Shown: positions 26,700 through 36,532, numbered from the stretch's first letter. The stretch: DNA of 64,000 nucleotides from Methanopyrus sp. SNP6 (GCF_002201895.1 NZ_CP019436.1:261456-325455); one strand, 5' to 3'. Notes: generated by a model not told the origin, from the letters alone. Made by a program: numbers and translations.

Positions 26700-27398
26700 G
26701 TGACTCAGGAGATCCTAGAGGACGTCAATCCTACCAGGATGGAATTACTGAAACTCCAGGACAGAATCGAACTGGCGAAGAAGGGCCACAAGCTACTCAA
26801 GGAGAAGCGAGACGCCCTCATCATGGAGTTCTTCGAGATGGTGAAACGCGCCTCCGAGATCAGGGAGCGAGCCGTCGAGAAGTTGATGGAGGCGTACAGC
26901 AAGTTGGCTGCTTCCAAGGTGACCTTAGGTGAGATCGGAGTGGAGCGCGCCTCTATGGCCACAGGCGAGGAGATCAAGGTAGATATAGGATCAAGGAACG
27001 TGATGGGTGTAGTTGTACCGATCATCGAGCGCGTAAGCGAAGATGGCGGTTCGAAGGTTGTCTATGGCTTCGCCGACACGTCCGGCGCACTCGATGAGGC
27101 GATGCGAGCCTTCACGGAGGCTATCGACGCCGTGCTGGAGCTGGCCGAAATCGAGGAAACCCTACGTCTCATGGCCGAGGAAATCGAACGCACTAAGCGC
27201 AGGGTGAACGCGTTAGAACATATAGTCATCCCGCGCCTCGAGAACACCGAGAAGTACATCGAGATGAAACTCGACGAGCAGGAGAGGGAGAACTTCGTAC
27301 GGCTGAAGCGTGTGAAGGACTTGATCGAACGGAAGAAGTTGAGAGAGGAACTCGAGCAGGTCGTCGAAGAAGAGATCGAATTCCCATCCTTCGAGTGA
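26700..27398 (+). CDS. atpD: A-type ATP synthase subunit D
   Basis: Central stalk (rotor) subunit. 232 residues from GTG with SD GTGGGGGA. It starts NPTRMELLKLQDRIELAKKG and ends with a long coiled coil containing RVNALEHIVIPRLENTEKYI, both diagnostic. Downstream DUF22 and DUF61 genes are in the same orientation with short gaps. Confidence 0.96.
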   Translation: MTQEILEDVNPTRMELLKLQDRIELAKKGHKLLKEKRDALIMEFFEMVKRASEIRERAVEKLMEAYSKLAASKVTLGEIGVERASMATGEEIKVDIGSRNVMGVVVPIIERVSEDGGSKVVYGFADTSGALDEAMRAFTEAIDAVLELAEIEETLRLMAEEIERTKRRVNALEHIVIPRLENTEKYIEMKLDEQERENFVRLKRVKDLIERKKLREELEQVVEEEIEFPSFE

Positions 27399-27416
27399 GG
27401 TGTGGGTGAGTAGAGA

Positions 27417-27797
27417 ATGGTCTTCGTCAGCGTCGCCAAGAGGAAAGTCACTGAACGTGTCCGCCGGCGCCGCGAGCCATACGACTTCAAAACCGATACG
27501 TTCGAGGGGCGGTTTAAGCCACTGATAGCGGCCGAGGATGTGACCGTCGAAGAAGGTGAGGACGTCATTATTAAGGTAGAACCGATTGAAATTCCACCTC
27601 ATACAATGGTACTACTGTCACCGTACGCCCGGAATCCCTACGGCCACGTTCTAGCCGTAGCCGAGGAGTTTCCCAAAATGATGGAACTGGGTCGGAAGGT
27701 GGAACAAGTGTACTTCGTCGCCGTAAGACACGGTCGAATTCGTAAGGGTGACGTGCTGGGAGTGCTCATACTGATCGAGTTGAAAGGTGAAGAGTGA
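27417..27797 (+). CDS. DUF22 family protein
   Basis: 126 residues. The beta-rich sequence with EGEDVIIKVEPIEIPPHT, LSPYARNPYGHVLAVAEE and RKGDVLGVLILI matches the methanogen DUF22 family, function unknown. Its TGA overlaps the next start (GTGATG), so translation of DUF61 is coupled. Confidence 0.75.
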   Translation: MVFVSVAKRKVTERVRRRREPYDFKTDTFEGRFKPLIAAEDVTVEEGEDVIIKVEPIEIPPHTMVLLSPYARNPYGHVLAVAEEFPKMMELGRKVEQVYFVAVRHGRIRKGDVLGVLILIELKGEE

Positions 27798-28240
27798 TGC
27801 GCGGCGAGTCGCGCCTCGACAGGTACGTGATCAAGGAAATACTCCGAATCAACCGACACCTACCTCGACGTCGTAAGACCCTTGAAGAGCTGTTGAGGGA
27901 AGAGAGACCGCACGTTGTTAACCGGGACGGTACCAAGCACTACTTTGACCGGGATGAGCTGGAACGCCTCGCCGACGTATTACCACGGTATCTTCACGGC
28001 CGCCTCAAGCTCCCGATACTCATCGAGCTTGGATACTCGGGAGCAGCGGTGATCCGTGGTAAGGCGGAAGTTCGGGTAGTGTGTGAGGTGCTCGGTGAGG
28101 AGTGGCGGTTTTCCCAAGATCGAGTGGAGCTGAACATGTTCGAAGTTCGAAAGCTCCGCCGCGAATTCCCTACAGCTACCCAGTACATGTTCAGCTCCGA
28201 GCATATCGTGGGGAGGCCGAAAGTTGAGAGAAGAAGATAA
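27794..28240 (+). CDS. DUF61 family protein
   Basis: 148 residues, starting at GTG 27794 or ATG 27797. RINRHLPRRRKTLEELLREE, HYFDRDELERLA and LKLPILIELGYSGAAVIRG are typical of the archaeal DUF61 family, function unknown. The last 17 bp overlap the small membrane protein that follows. Confidence 0.8.
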   Translation: MMRGESRLDRYVIKEILRINRHLPRRRKTLEELLREERPHVVNRDGTKHYFDRDELERLADVLPRYLHGRLKLPILIELGYSGAAVIRGKAEVRVVCEVLGEEWRFSQDRVELNMFEVRKLRREFPTATQYMFSSEHIVGRPKVERRR

Positions 28241-28364
28241 GCGGAGGTTGATGGTGGCTCTCGTTCGAGTTGCCCCTATCGTGGCAACGGTAACCCTAAT
28301 CGTGGGTTTTACGGTATTCGTGATACTGGTACTGACAGGGCACTCCGGAACCGTAACCCGTTAA
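28224..28364 (+). CDS. 46-residue single-pass membrane protein
   Basis: Short frame from TTG with SD GGGGAGG nine bases upstream, overlapping the DUF61 stop. A charged N-terminal stretch (REEDKRR) precedes one long hydrophobic helix (VRVAPIVATVTLIVGFTVFV ... ILVLTG). The SD, the overlap and the clean helix argue that it is a real gene and not noise. No family recognised; an ATG at 28251 is an alternative start. Confidence 0.5.
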   Translation: MREEDKRRLMVALVRVAPIVATVTLIVGFTVFVILVLTGHSGTVTR

Positions 28365-28482
28365 ACTCTTTCGAAACTGGAGTCGCCGGAAGGTCGCCCT
28401 ACAACACCTAAAACCTAAAGATGACCTCCTCCCCGGAAGCTATTGCCACTGCATGTACTAACGTCATATGGGGGAGAACCGT

Positions 28483-28947
28483 ATGGCCGTGGAGTTACCC
28501 AAGGCTGCCATCGAAAGGATCTTCCGGCAGGGTATTGGTGAGAGACGCCTGAGCCAGGATGCGAAGGAGACCATCTACGACTTCGTCCCAGCAATGGCGG
28601 AGTACGTAGCCAACGCGGCTAAGTCTGTATTAGATGCCTCCGGTAAGAAGACGCTGATGGAGGAGCACCTGAAGGCGCTGGCCGACGTCCTCATGGTGGA
28701 AGATGTGGAGGACTACGACGGTGAGCTGTTCGGCCGAGCGACGGTGCGCCGCATCCTAAAGCGAGCTGGGATTGAGAGAGCTAGTTCGGACGCCGTCGAC
28801 CTGTACAACAAGTTGATCTGCCGTGCCACGGAGGAGCTGGGTGAGACGGCCGCTGAGTACGCGGACGAAGACGGCAGGAAGACCGTGCAGGGAGAAGACG
28901 TCGAAAAGGCCATCACATACTCTATGCCCAAAGGTGGGAAATTCTAA
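28483..28947 (+). CDS. hmk: Archaeal histone with two fused histone folds (HMk type)
   Basis: 154 residues. Two histone folds in one chain: the first about residues 1-70 (MAVELPKAAIERIFRQGIGE ... HLKALADVLMVEDV) and the second about 75-150 (GRATVRRILKRAGIERASSD ... VQGEDVEKAIT). Most archaeal histones are single folds that dimerise; this one folds as an internal pseudo-dimer, a hallmark of Methanopyrus. The ATG at 28468 is rejected because the SD GGGGGAG lies between it and the ATG at 28483. Confidence 0.95.
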   Translation: MAVELPKAAIERIFRQGIGERRLSQDAKETIYDFVPAMAEYVANAAKSVLDASGKKTLMEEHLKALADVLMVEDVEDYDGELFGRATVRRILKRAGIERASSDAVDLYNKLICRATEELGETAAEYADEDGRKTVQGEDVEKAITYSMPKGGKF

Positions 28948-28965
28948 GCCTTTCTTCCCCCGACC

Positions 28966-28982
28966 GAATTGTTATAAGAACT
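28966..28982. other. GAATTGTTATAAGAAC element between convergent histone and hef
   Basis: Resembles the post-tRNA elements (AATCGTTAT followed by AAC) but with one change in the core. It lies in the 55-bp gap between two convergent genes, where a terminator is expected. Confidence 0.3.
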
Positions 28983-29002
28983 TGAACGATTCGCGCTGTG
29001 GC

Positions 29003-31228
29003 TTATCCCCAAAAGAAACGCCGTATTTCCCTGGCCTTCCGTTCTCCTATCCCTTTGACGCGTTTCAGCTCAGATGGACTAGCGTTCACGACGTCACCTA
29101 TGGATCCGAACTCGTCCAACAGTCTCCGAGCCAGCTCCGGTCCAACTCCTGGGACACACGACAACATCTCAACCCGGAGATCCTCGGTCGATCTACGCTT
29201 CCGTGGCCTCGGCCTCTGTCGCTCTTCGAACCTTCTAGCCATCCGATAGAGCAGCTCCGCGGTTTCCTCCGGTCCCGAAGACTGAAGCACGGAGATTCCG
29301 AAATCGACGGCGAGCGTCGCCAGCGCTCCATCAACGGACTCCGGCTCGATCTCCTTCCTCGGGTTCCCCTCCACGATAATTACGGCACGGTCAAACTCTC
29401 GGGCCATCTCTTGAGCCTGATCCATTAACCTACCGTCCAGGAGAGACCGGGCGAAATCGGATTCAGACTTGCGCTCTACTCCGACGCCCTCACCTACAAT
29501 GTAGTCAGCTAGCTCTAACGTGTCTCTCTCGAGGATCACGGGCTTTCTCCTGAGGTGTTCCACAACCTTGGTGTTGATCTCACGCGAATCCACTACGATG
29601 ACGGGAGCCCTGCTCGGTGGACGTACTTCATCGCGTTCATGTTTGCTACGACCACCGCCCACGAATTGATCGAGCGTCCTCGCCCTCGAACGCAACTTTT
29701 CTGGGTTTTTGCTCGCAGCAGCCATCTTCCTTTTTCTCCTCCGCAACCATTCCCGCACGCGCATCACTGCCTCCAACATCTTCTTCTCACGACGCCTTGC
29801 TACGTGAAAGTAGATCTCGTCCAAAGTAGGGAAAGAACCTCTAGCGACGAGAACGTGAGCGTTACCCACGGCACCATCCCTCGCAGTACGTCCGATCCGC
29901 TGGATCGTCCTTATCTCCGAGGGAACCGGCTCGTACAGCACCACCTCCTCGCAGGTCGGAAGGTCCAGTCCCTCCTCCCCTACGCTCGTCGACACGAGAA
30001 CGCGACATTCTCTCCGTCTGATCGATTCTATGGCATCCAGCTGCTCGCGCTCCTTCATGTGTTCCTTGCCGAGCAACACCACGACTGACATTCCGCTCTC
30101 CTTGAGGTAATCTGCGATCAGCTTGGCTGTATCCACGTACTGTGTGAATACCAGAGCGGACTCGACGTCTTCCACTAACTCCTCAACTTCGGGCAGTTTC
30201 GGGTGATCCGGTTCGTCTCGGAGTGACGCCGATTTGCACTCCCGTACGGCGCGCTGGAAGTTCGGATCTCCGAGTATCCTCCGTAGCGAGGAACCGCCGC
30301 TAGATCGTTTGCGTTCCGTGAGGCGCTCGACGTACCGTAGGAAAGGTCCGATTCCTTGGGTTTCCAGGATCTCCCTCGCCCTAGCTATCCGAAGGGCTTC
30401 CGCTACGACTCCAAGAGCCCGTGAGCACCAACTGGCGCGCTCTCGGCGCTTCGCCATCTGCTCCCTGATCTCCTCCCTGAGCGATAGCAGCTTCCCAACC
30501 CACGCGTTACGCGAGGATCGTAGGAATCCCATGTCCTCTAGCAACTCCAACCTGCGCTCGAAAGCTCGCTGCAGCTCCCGTCTAGCGTTGTCGAACCATT
30601 CCGGTAGTTCGACGTCAACCCACTCAACTTTCACTCTTCCTAAGTACTTTTTAACATCTGGATCCTTCTCTGTTTTAACTATAATACGTTCTATCCCAAG
30701 GTTTTGCACTACCTCTTTTATACGTTTCACATCCGATCCTGGTGACGCTGTAAGGCCAACTTTCAGGCAATTAAACTCCTTTGATACATACACGTATGGG
30801 TAACCTCCGACCGCTCTATGCGCCTCATCAAATACTACTATGGACGCCTCATCGGGGTTAATTCTACCTTCTATAATGTCATTACGGATTACATGCGGTG
30901 TTGCAACAATTACGTCAGACTTCTTCCACTCGACTTTCCTTCGTTCAGGTCGCACCTTACCCGTGAGTGCTTTCACGTCCAATCCTCGTGTGACTCGCTC
31001 TATGAATCGGGCGTGTTGATTCACTAGCGGCACGGTGGGGGCCAAGAACACGGCCCGACCTTCGTCCACGAGTTCCGAGAGTACCATTACACCGATCGCG
31101 GTCTTACCAAGGCCAGTGGGTATCACCACCAGGGTGTTGTCCCTTGAATCGAGAATCTCAGCTGCAACCGACACCTGGTACTCACGATACTCCAGGACGT
31201 CCCAGTTCACCCGTCTCCATTCAGGCAT
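29003..31228 (-). CDS. hef: Hef helicase-nuclease (FANCM/XPF family)
   Basis: 741 residues. N-terminal SF2 helicase: [10 protein letters not shown] (Walker A), DEAH box in [14 protein letters not shown], and motif [13 protein letters not shown]-terminal XPF-type nuclease: VVDSRE and the catalytic VERKSESDF, then tandem helix-hairpin-helix ([31 protein letters not shown]). A PIP-like ARTLDQFV lies between. It processes stalled or branched forks. Starts 22 bp inside the PSTK gene with SD GAGGTGA. Bases about 30640-30930 are unusually AT-rich. Confidence 0.95.
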   Translation of the reverse strand: MPEWRRVNWDVLEYREYQVSVAAEILDSRDNTLVVIPTGLGKTAIGVMVLSELVDEGRAVFLAPTVPLVNQHARFIERVTRGLDVKALTGKVRPERRKVEWKKSDVIVATPHVIRNDIIEGRINPDEASIVVFDEAHRAVGGYPYVYVSKEFNCLKVGLTASPGSDVKRIKEVVQNLGIERIIVKTEKDPDVKKYLGRVKVEWVDVELPEWFDNARRELQRAFERRLELLEDMGFLRSSRNAWVGKLLSLREEIREQMAKRRERASWCSRALGVVAEALRIARAREILETQGIGPFLRYVERLTERKRSSGGSSLRRILGDPNFQRAVRECKSASLRDEPDHPKLPEVEELVEDVESALVFTQYVDTAKLIADYLKESGMSVVVLLGKEHMKEREQLDAIESIRRRECRVLVSTSVGEEGLDLPTCEEVVLYEPVPSEIRTIQRIGRTARDGAVGNAHVLVARGSFPTLDEIYFHVARRREKKMLEAVMRVREWLRRRKRKMAAASKNPEKLRSRARTLDQFVGGGRSKHERDEVRPPSRAPVIVVDSREINTKVVEHLRRKPVILERDTLELADYIVGEGVGVERKSESDFARSLLDGRLMDQAQEMAREFDRAVIIVEGNPRKEIEPESVDGALATLAVDFGISVLQSSGPEETAELLYRMARRFEERQRPRPRKRRSTEDLRVEMLSCVPGVGPELARRLLDEFGSIGDVVNASPSELKRVKGIGERKAREIRRFFWG

Positions 31229-31974
31229 TCTCGGATCACCTCCTCGGCCCGACGCCGGAACTCCCGGACTGCCTTTTCCGGATCCTCCACGGAAGATACT
31301 ATCTCACGGCGCAGTTCACTGAGCTTGCGCCCTAGTTCCTGGGTAGCCGCGCCTGTCTCGGAGAGACGACGCATCAGCTCTCCCATGACCCGACGTGTGC
31401 GCACGTCGACTTCATTCACGGAGGAGGCATCGGCGCGCCGACGTCTCTTTTTAGGCTTCTCGACGCGTAGACCCGACTCGACGAACTCGAGAACTTCATC
31501 GGAAACCCGAGAGTCGTCTAAAACCAAGGTCGCACGCTCCCACCACCGATCCGGCTCGGGTGGTTCGAACTTCTCATAGATCCTACGAACGACCTCCTCC
31601 GGGATAGGTTCGCCTCGCTCGCGGTTCCTACGTAGGCATGTGTCTAGGTCGACACGAAGGTATACTATTCCCCATGGAACCCTCCTCTCCATAGCCAGGA
31701 GAGCCAACTCACGCCGCATGCTGGAATAGTAATTAGTATCGTCCGCTACCACCAGGTCTAGCTCAGCGTCCAGACACGTTTCAACGGACTTCAAAAAGAG
31801 TTTCCGGGCCACCTGCTCGAGCTTCGGGTCGAACTCGTCCCATAGGAATCCGCGTAGAGTGTCCGCCTCCACATGTGCCACTCGCCAGCCTTCCTGCCGG
31901 AGTTCCCGAGCTAGCCCCTGTGCGAAACACGTTTTACCTGAGCCGGGCGGGCCGGTGAGTATCAGCAGTCGCAA
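31207..31974 (-). CDS. pstK: L-seryl-tRNA(Sec) kinase
   Basis: Phosphorylates Ser-tRNA(Sec), the archaeal step before SepSecS makes selenocysteinyl-tRNA. 255 residues: P-loop [36 protein letters not shown] and [20 protein letters not shown] match PSTK. A frame open to 32151 overlaps the divergent ATPase; the TTG at 31974 has SD GGGGGAG seven bases upstream. Its presence implies selenoproteins in this organism, as known for Methanopyrus. Confidence 0.9.
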   Translation of the reverse strand: MRLLILTGPPGSGKTCFAQGLARELRQEGWRVAHVEADTLRGFLWDEFDPKLEQVARKLFLKSVETCLDAELDLVVADDTNYYSSMRRELALLAMERRVPWGIVYLRVDLDTCLRRNRERGEPIPEEVVRRIYEKFEPPEPDRWWERATLVLDDSRVSDEVLEFVESGLRVEKPKKRRRRADASSVNEVDVRTRRVMGELMRRLSETGAATQELGRKLSELRREIVSSVEDPEKAVREFRRRAEEVIRECLNGDG

Positions 31975-31981
31975 CCGCTGT

Positions 31982-31998
31982 GACTCCCCCAGGGGGTC
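31982..31998. promoter_or_regulatory. GACTCCCCC-A-GGGGGTC, opposed SDs
   Basis: Between the PSTK start (31974) and the ArsA start (32001), 26 bp apart. C run serves the minus gene, G run the plus gene. Confidence 0.5.
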
Positions 31999-32000
31999 TG

Positions 32001-33005
32001 ATGATGGGCATCTCGGAGAAACTCGGGCTTTCGAAGGGTCAGCGGTACGTCTTCTTCGGCGGTAAAGGAGGAGTAGGAAAAACAACCTGTGCCGCGGCCA
32101 CTGCCGTGTGGTTATCCGAGGAGGAAGGTAAGGAAGTACTAGTAGTCTCAACAGACCCGGCGCACTCGCTTTCGGATATTTTCGATCAGGACATCGGTTC
32201 GGAACCTACCCAGATCGAGGGTGTAGAGGGACTCAAGGCGATCGAAATCGATCCGGAGAAAGCCGCGGAAGAGTATGTAGAGGTAATGAAGCGAGTGTAC
32301 GAGATGTCGAAGGATAAAGGAATGGAGGATATGTTCGGAGGCGAAGATCTGCTCAAAGAGCAAGAGGAACTGCTAAAATCATCGCCGGGTATCGACGAGG
32401 CGGCGGCGTTCCAGAAGTTCATGGAACTGATGAAGTATGACTCGTACGACGTGATCGTGTTCGATACCGCCCCCACGGGTCACACTCTGAGGTTCCTCTC
32501 GTTACCCGAGACGTTGGAACGCCAGGTGAAGACGATGATCAAAGTTAGACGGACCCTGCGTCAAGTCAGCAAGATGCTGAAGGCGTTGATACCGTTCGCC
32601 GACTCGGATGAGGACGAGGAAGACGAGATCCTGGAAAACCTAGAGAAAATGAAGAAGGAGGTAGAGGAAATACGAGAGACGCTAAGCGACGCATCGCTGA
32701 CGGCCTTCCGGCTGGTGATGACACCTGAAGAGATGGCAATTTACGAGGCACACCGTGCCCTACGTACGCTTAACCACTACGAGATTCCCGTCGATATGGT
32801 CATCGTGAACAAGGTAATGCCGAAACGAGCGGACGAGTGCGAGTTCTGTCGCACTCGTCGTAAGATGGAAGAGAAGCGTCTCGAGCTGGTGGAGAAGTAC
32901 TTCGGAGACAAGGAAATACTTCAGATTCCGATGTTCGCGGAAGAGGTGCGCGGTCTGGAGAAGATCCGTCAAGTCGCTGAGATACTGTACGGTGAGCCGG
33001 CCTGA
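32001..33005 (+). CDS. ArsA/Get3-family ATPase
   Basis: 334 residues. Deviant Walker [16 protein letters not shown], switch [13 protein letters not shown], switch [17 protein letters not shown], and a CEFC pair that in Get3 binds zinc at the dimer interface. An acidic/Met-rich helical region ([20 protein letters not shown]) is in the client-binding position. Get3-like targeting of tail-anchored proteins is likelier than arsenite export because no arsB is nearby. ATG at 32001, or 32004, both after SD AGGGGG. Confidence 0.92.
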   Translation: MMGISEKLGLSKGQRYVFFGGKGGVGKTTCAAATAVWLSEEEGKEVLVVSTDPAHSLSDIFDQDIGSEPTQIEGVEGLKAIEIDPEKAAEEYVEVMKRVYEMSKDKGMEDMFGGEDLLKEQEELLKSSPGIDEAAAFQKFMELMKYDSYDVIVFDTAPTGHTLRFLSLPETLERQVKTMIKVRRTLRQVSKMLKALIPFADSDEDEEDEILENLEKMKKEVEEIRETLSDASLTAFRLVMTPEEMAIYEAHRALRTLNHYEIPVDMVIVNKVMPKRADECEFCRTRRKMEEKRLELVEKYFGDKEILQIPMFAEEVRGLEKIRQVAEILYGEPA

Positions 33006-33016
33006 GGGTCAGTGCC

Positions 33017-33700
33017 TTGGTCAGGAGGCCGAAAAGGTTCCCAAAGCGCCGGTACGAACTCCACGCCCACACTTACTTGACCGACGGTGAGCTACTGCCT
33101 GCCGAGTTCCTACGGCGCGCGGAAGAGCTGGAGCACGAAGCGCTAGTGTTCACGGAGCACGTCGATCCGTCCAACCTCGAGGACACCGTGTCCAGACTCG
33201 CCGAGACTTGCGACGCGCTCCGAGGTTACTACCGAACAGAACCCGTACCCGGAGCCGAGTTGACCCATGTACCGCCGGACTTGATTCCGGAACTCGCGGA
33301 GGAGGCCCGAGATAACGGTGCCAGAGTGGTCCTCGTGCACGGGGAGACACCCGCGGAGCCCGTCAAGCCAGGGACCAACGAGGCAGCCGCCAGTTGTGAC
33401 GCCGTCGATGTGTTAGCCCACCCAGGACTTATCGATCCAGAAACCGCTAGAATGGCGTCAGAGAATGGTGTTGCACTCGAGATTACAACTAAACACGGAC
33501 ACTGCCTTGCTAACGGATGGGTGGTCCGAGTTGCTTTAGAAACGGATGTAGAGTTAGTGTTGAACACGGATGCACACCTCCCGGAAGACCTCCTGAAGCC
33601 CGAGGAAGCCGCCACGGTGGCCATGGGAGCGGGATTTCCAGAAAGAATGTTGAAATGGGTGCTCGAAAAGGTGCCTAGAAAGATCCTGAAAAAGCGCTAG
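33017..33700 (+). CDS. PHP-domain phosphatase-like protein
   Basis: 227 residues from TTG. PHP signature: ELHAHTYLTDGEL with metal-binding His, VFTEHVD, VLVHGE, DVLAHPG and LNTDAH. The family (histidinol-phosphatase-related) are metal-dependent phosphoesterases; the substrate is not evident. It follows the ArsA-like gene by 11 bp and its stop overlaps the rtcB stop by 4 bp. Bases 33440-33560 are locally AT-rich. Confidence 0.85.
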   Translation: MVRRPKRFPKRRYELHAHTYLTDGELLPAEFLRRAEELEHEALVFTEHVDPSNLEDTVSRLAETCDALRGYYRTEPVPGAELTHVPPDLIPELAEEARDNGARVVLVHGETPAEPVKPGTNEAAASCDAVDVLAHPGLIDPETARMASENGVALEITTKHGHCLANGWVVRVALETDVELVLNTDAHLPEDLLKPEEAATVAMGAGFPERMLKWVLEKVPRKILKKR

Positions 33701-35217
33701 CCCTTGACCACACCGATCGGCCTTAGTCTCACGACGGGATCTGAAATTCCAGCCTCAGCGACCGCCCGCACCACCTCATCGACGTCCTTATACGCCGGAG
33801 GAGCCTCCTCCGCGACCACCGGCATACTCGCGGCCTTCACTAGGATCCCTTGACGCTCGAGCTCCCTGGCCACGTCTTCACCCCAGAACTTCCGCTTCGC
33901 TGCGGCCCTGCTCATGGTACGTCCCGCTCCGTGACAGGTGCTGCCCCAGGTCTCTTTCATCGCCTTCTCAGTGCCGATCAGGATGTACGAGCCAGTCCCC
34001 ATGTCTCCCGGGATGAGTACCGGCTGCGGCAGCCCCTCGAACGGTACGGGCTCTCCGTGCTTCTTCAGGGCCTCCTCCGAGAAGGCTCGGGTGGCACCCT
34101 TCCTGTGTACCACGAGCCACCGCTCCTCGCCGTTGACCGGGTGCTTCTCTATCTTGGCCATGTTGTGGGCGATGTCGTAGATCACCTCGATACCCATGTC
34201 ATCGGCGTCGCCGTAGTCATCTCCGAACACCTCCACGAATGACTCTCTGGTCCAGTGCGAGATCATTTGACGGTTTGCGAACGCGTAGTTGGCCGCGGCG
34301 TTCATCGCGTTGAAGTACCTCTTGGCTTCGTCGGTACCCATCGCGGCGCACGCTAGCTGACGGTCCGGGATCCTCACACCGAACCTTCGCTCTACGTCAC
34401 GCATGGACCGCTCCATGATCCTGAGATGGTCGGAGCAGACCTGATGACCGAATCCTCGGGAACCCGTGTGAACCATGATGGTAACTTGTCCCTCCTCGCG
34501 GATTCCTATCTTCTCGGCCGCTTCCTCGTTGTAAATCTCGTCAACGACCTGCACCTCGAGGAAGTGGTTACCCGAACCTAGCGTGCCCAGCTGCGGTCGA
34601 CCGCGCTCGATCGCACGCTTGCTGGCAACATCGTCCCTGGGCCCGTACTCATCCCAACCGATGGTCTCGTAAGCGTGGGTCATGTTACCACGGGATTCGA
34701 TATGGTCGAGATCCTCCTCGAACCCGTACCCTTCTTCCACGGCCCACTCGGCACCGTATAGCATGACCTGTCGGAGCTCCTGCGTCGACAGACGGACGCG
34801 ACGATGCCGCGATCCCAGGCCGGCAGGTACGTTGCGGAAGATGGTTTCTAAGAGTTCCCTCAGTTTAGGTCGCACATCGTCTTCGGTTAAGTCAGTTTTC
34901 ATCACTCTTACACCGCAATTGATATCGTAACCTACGCCACCGGGGCTTACAACCCCCTCTTCAACGTCGAATGCTGCAACTCCACCTATCGGGAACCCGT
35001 ATCCGTAGTGGGCATCTGGAAGTGCTATTGAGTATCCGTAAATGCCAGGTAGGCAAGCCACGTTTGCGACCTGGTCGAATACGCCTTTCTCCATTTCGTC
35101 GATGAGCTTCTCCGTCGCGTAGAGGCGGCCTGGAACCTTCATACATCCCTTATAGTCTTCAGGCAGTTCCCACACGACGTTGTTACGAATATGCTTTAGC
35201 ATCGACTTCGGGGCCAC
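33697..35217 (-). CDS. rtcB: RNA-splicing ligase RtcB
   Basis: Joins 2',3'-cyclic phosphate and 5'-OH RNA ends with GTP, as needed after tRNA intron removal. 506 residues from GTG (SD GGGGGAAG). Metal and active-site motifs: LPDAHYGYGFPIGGVAAFD, GGVGYDINCGVR, HTGSRGFGHQVCSDHL and TCHGAGRTMSR, whose His is the guanylylation site. The DINCGVR site that holds an intein in some archaea is intact. Positions 34890-35040 are AT-richer than the rest. Confidence 0.97.
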   Translation of the reverse strand: MAPKSMLKHIRNNVVWELPEDYKGCMKVPGRLYATEKLIDEMEKGVFDQVANVACLPGIYGYSIALPDAHYGYGFPIGGVAAFDVEEGVVSPGGVGYDINCGVRVMKTDLTEDDVRPKLRELLETIFRNVPAGLGSRHRRVRLSTQELRQVMLYGAEWAVEEGYGFEEDLDHIESRGNMTHAYETIGWDEYGPRDDVASKRAIERGRPQLGTLGSGNHFLEVQVVDEIYNEEAAEKIGIREEGQVTIMVHTGSRGFGHQVCSDHLRIMERSMRDVERRFGVRIPDRQLACAAMGTDEAKRYFNAMNAAANYAFANRQMISHWTRESFVEVFGDDYGDADDMGIEVIYDIAHNMAKIEKHPVNGEERWLVVHRKGATRAFSEEALKKHGEPVPFEGLPQPVLIPGDMGTGSYILIGTEKAMKETWGSTCHGAGRTMSRAAAKRKFWGEDVARELERQGILVKAASMPVVAEEAPPAYKDVDEVVRAVAEAGISDPVVRLRPIGVVKG

Positions 35218-35230
35218 GGTGCTTCCCCCT

Positions 35231-35887
35231 TTATGGCGTTACGATTCGACTTGCTGACTCAGCTTCCGCCCCCTCCCTTAAGTATCGAACGGCCGTTTTC
35301 AACGCTTCGACTAAGTGTTCAACCTCCACCCCCGGCACACCGTGCGCGAGTAGGAGCACACGCTCGGTTTCATCGGTCACCGCCGTCCTACGGGCATCGC
35401 GGTAAGGAGACACGGATACGAGTCCATCCTCGTCTGCGACTACGACGAAACGGTCGTCCAATTCCATCCGCTCTCCGGCGATATCCACCATGACTTCCTC
35501 ACTCTCTGCGGGCCTGATGACCAAATCCCCCGTTAGCTTATCGGCGTCGAAACAGCTGATCGGCACACGGTACTCGGCGGAGGCAAGGTTGTAGTAGTCG
35601 ACCACCGCGTTGATCCTCGGGAAGTTACCTCGCAGAGCGCGCCGTAGCAGTGCCTCTCCGGCAGGCCTAACCTTGGTAGGATCTACGTCGATCGACCATA
35701 AGTAATCCCGGTACGCGCGAACTATCGGATCGTCCTTCAAACCGTTCAAGTCGAACTGTTCTCGTAGCCTCGCCGTGACTCGGTCTACGAGCTCTGAAGC
35801 GTCGGCCCCGGGATCGACACCCTCGACTCTGACGTACGCGTAGCGTAGTCCCCTATCGTTGACTTCCGGATCCACTTCGACCCGCAT
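35231..35887 (-). CDS. B3/4 domain protein (PheT-like editing domain)
   Basis: 218 residues. The stretch VVDYYNLASAEYRVPISCFDADKL with flanking VRPAGEALLRRALRGNFPRI is typical of free-standing B3/B4 domains homologous to the editing domain of phenylalanyl-tRNA synthetase beta. It may act on misacylated tRNA or a free amino-acid derivative. It starts 35 bp before the end of the methyltransferase gene and stops 13 bp before rtcB, so the three are probably one transcript. Confidence 0.85.
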   Translation of the reverse strand: MRVEVDPEVNDRGLRYAYVRVEGVDPGADASELVDRVTARLREQFDLNGLKDDPIVRAYRDYLWSIDVDPTKVRPAGEALLRRALRGNFPRINAVVDYYNLASAEYRVPISCFDADKLTGDLVIRPAESEEVMVDIAGERMELDDRFVVVADEDGLVSVSPYRDARRTAVTDETERVLLLAHGVPGVEVEHLVEALKTAVRYLREGAEAESASRIVTP

Positions 35888-36461
35888 TTTTCGAACCCCG
35901 CTTCTCCATCGTTATCAGAACGCGCTTGCCGGCCGATTGAAATCGGACGAGTTTCCAGCTCATATCCCTCATGATACCGACCACGGTGTCCGGAGATACC
36001 CAAGCGTTGTTACCGGTGAGAACGTGGATCAGTCTCGTGGCCACGCGGGCAGCTCGGCTCGTAGGGTCGGGCAACACCACGGTCATCCTACAACCACGAG
36101 CCGCTACCCTGTCTACTTCCTTCAGAGCCTTAATCACATCGAGATGCTGGAGTATTTCGGAAAGGACGATGCCATCGAAACATGCGTCCGGGAAAGGTAA
36201 ATTATGAGCGTCAGCCCGAACGAACTTAACGTTGGGTAACCGATTTCGAGACTTTGAGATTTCTACCATTTTCCTGTTGATGTCCACACCCACGGCGCAG
36301 TCACACACGGCGGCGAGCTTACGCGTCAAGTAACCGGTCGCGCAACCGACGTCAAGGACTCGACAACATCCTTTAAGATCTCGCAGGATCTCATTGACAA
36401 GGCGTTTCGGCAGCGAGAGGGGGGAACGCTCGTATACTCGGGAAAGTAGCTCGTAAAACAC
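35853..36461 (-). CDS. Class I SAM-dependent methyltransferase
   Basis: 202 residues. Motif I VLDVGCATGYLTRKLA, acidic end of strand 2 AVGVDIN, motif VRADAHNLPFPDACFDGIVL and a motif-III-like MTVVLPDP. This is a small-molecule or lipid type (UbiE-like) methyltransferase by pattern; substrate unknown. First gene of the run leading to rtcB. Confidence 0.85.
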   Translation of the reverse strand: MFYELLSRVYERSPLSLPKRLVNEILRDLKGCCRVLDVGCATGYLTRKLAAVCDCAVGVDINRKMVEISKSRNRLPNVKFVRADAHNLPFPDACFDGIVLSEILQHLDVIKALKEVDRVAARGCRMTVVLPDPTSRAARVATRLIHVLTGNNAWVSPDTVVGIMRDMSWKLVRFQSAGKRVLITMEKRGSKNAGRSGSGSQR

Positions 36462-36532
36462 CCTCTGCCGTGTTCCTTCTACAGCAGCACGTATCTCTTA
36501 CACCCCCCTTGTGCGGCGCGGGGTGAACGGCC

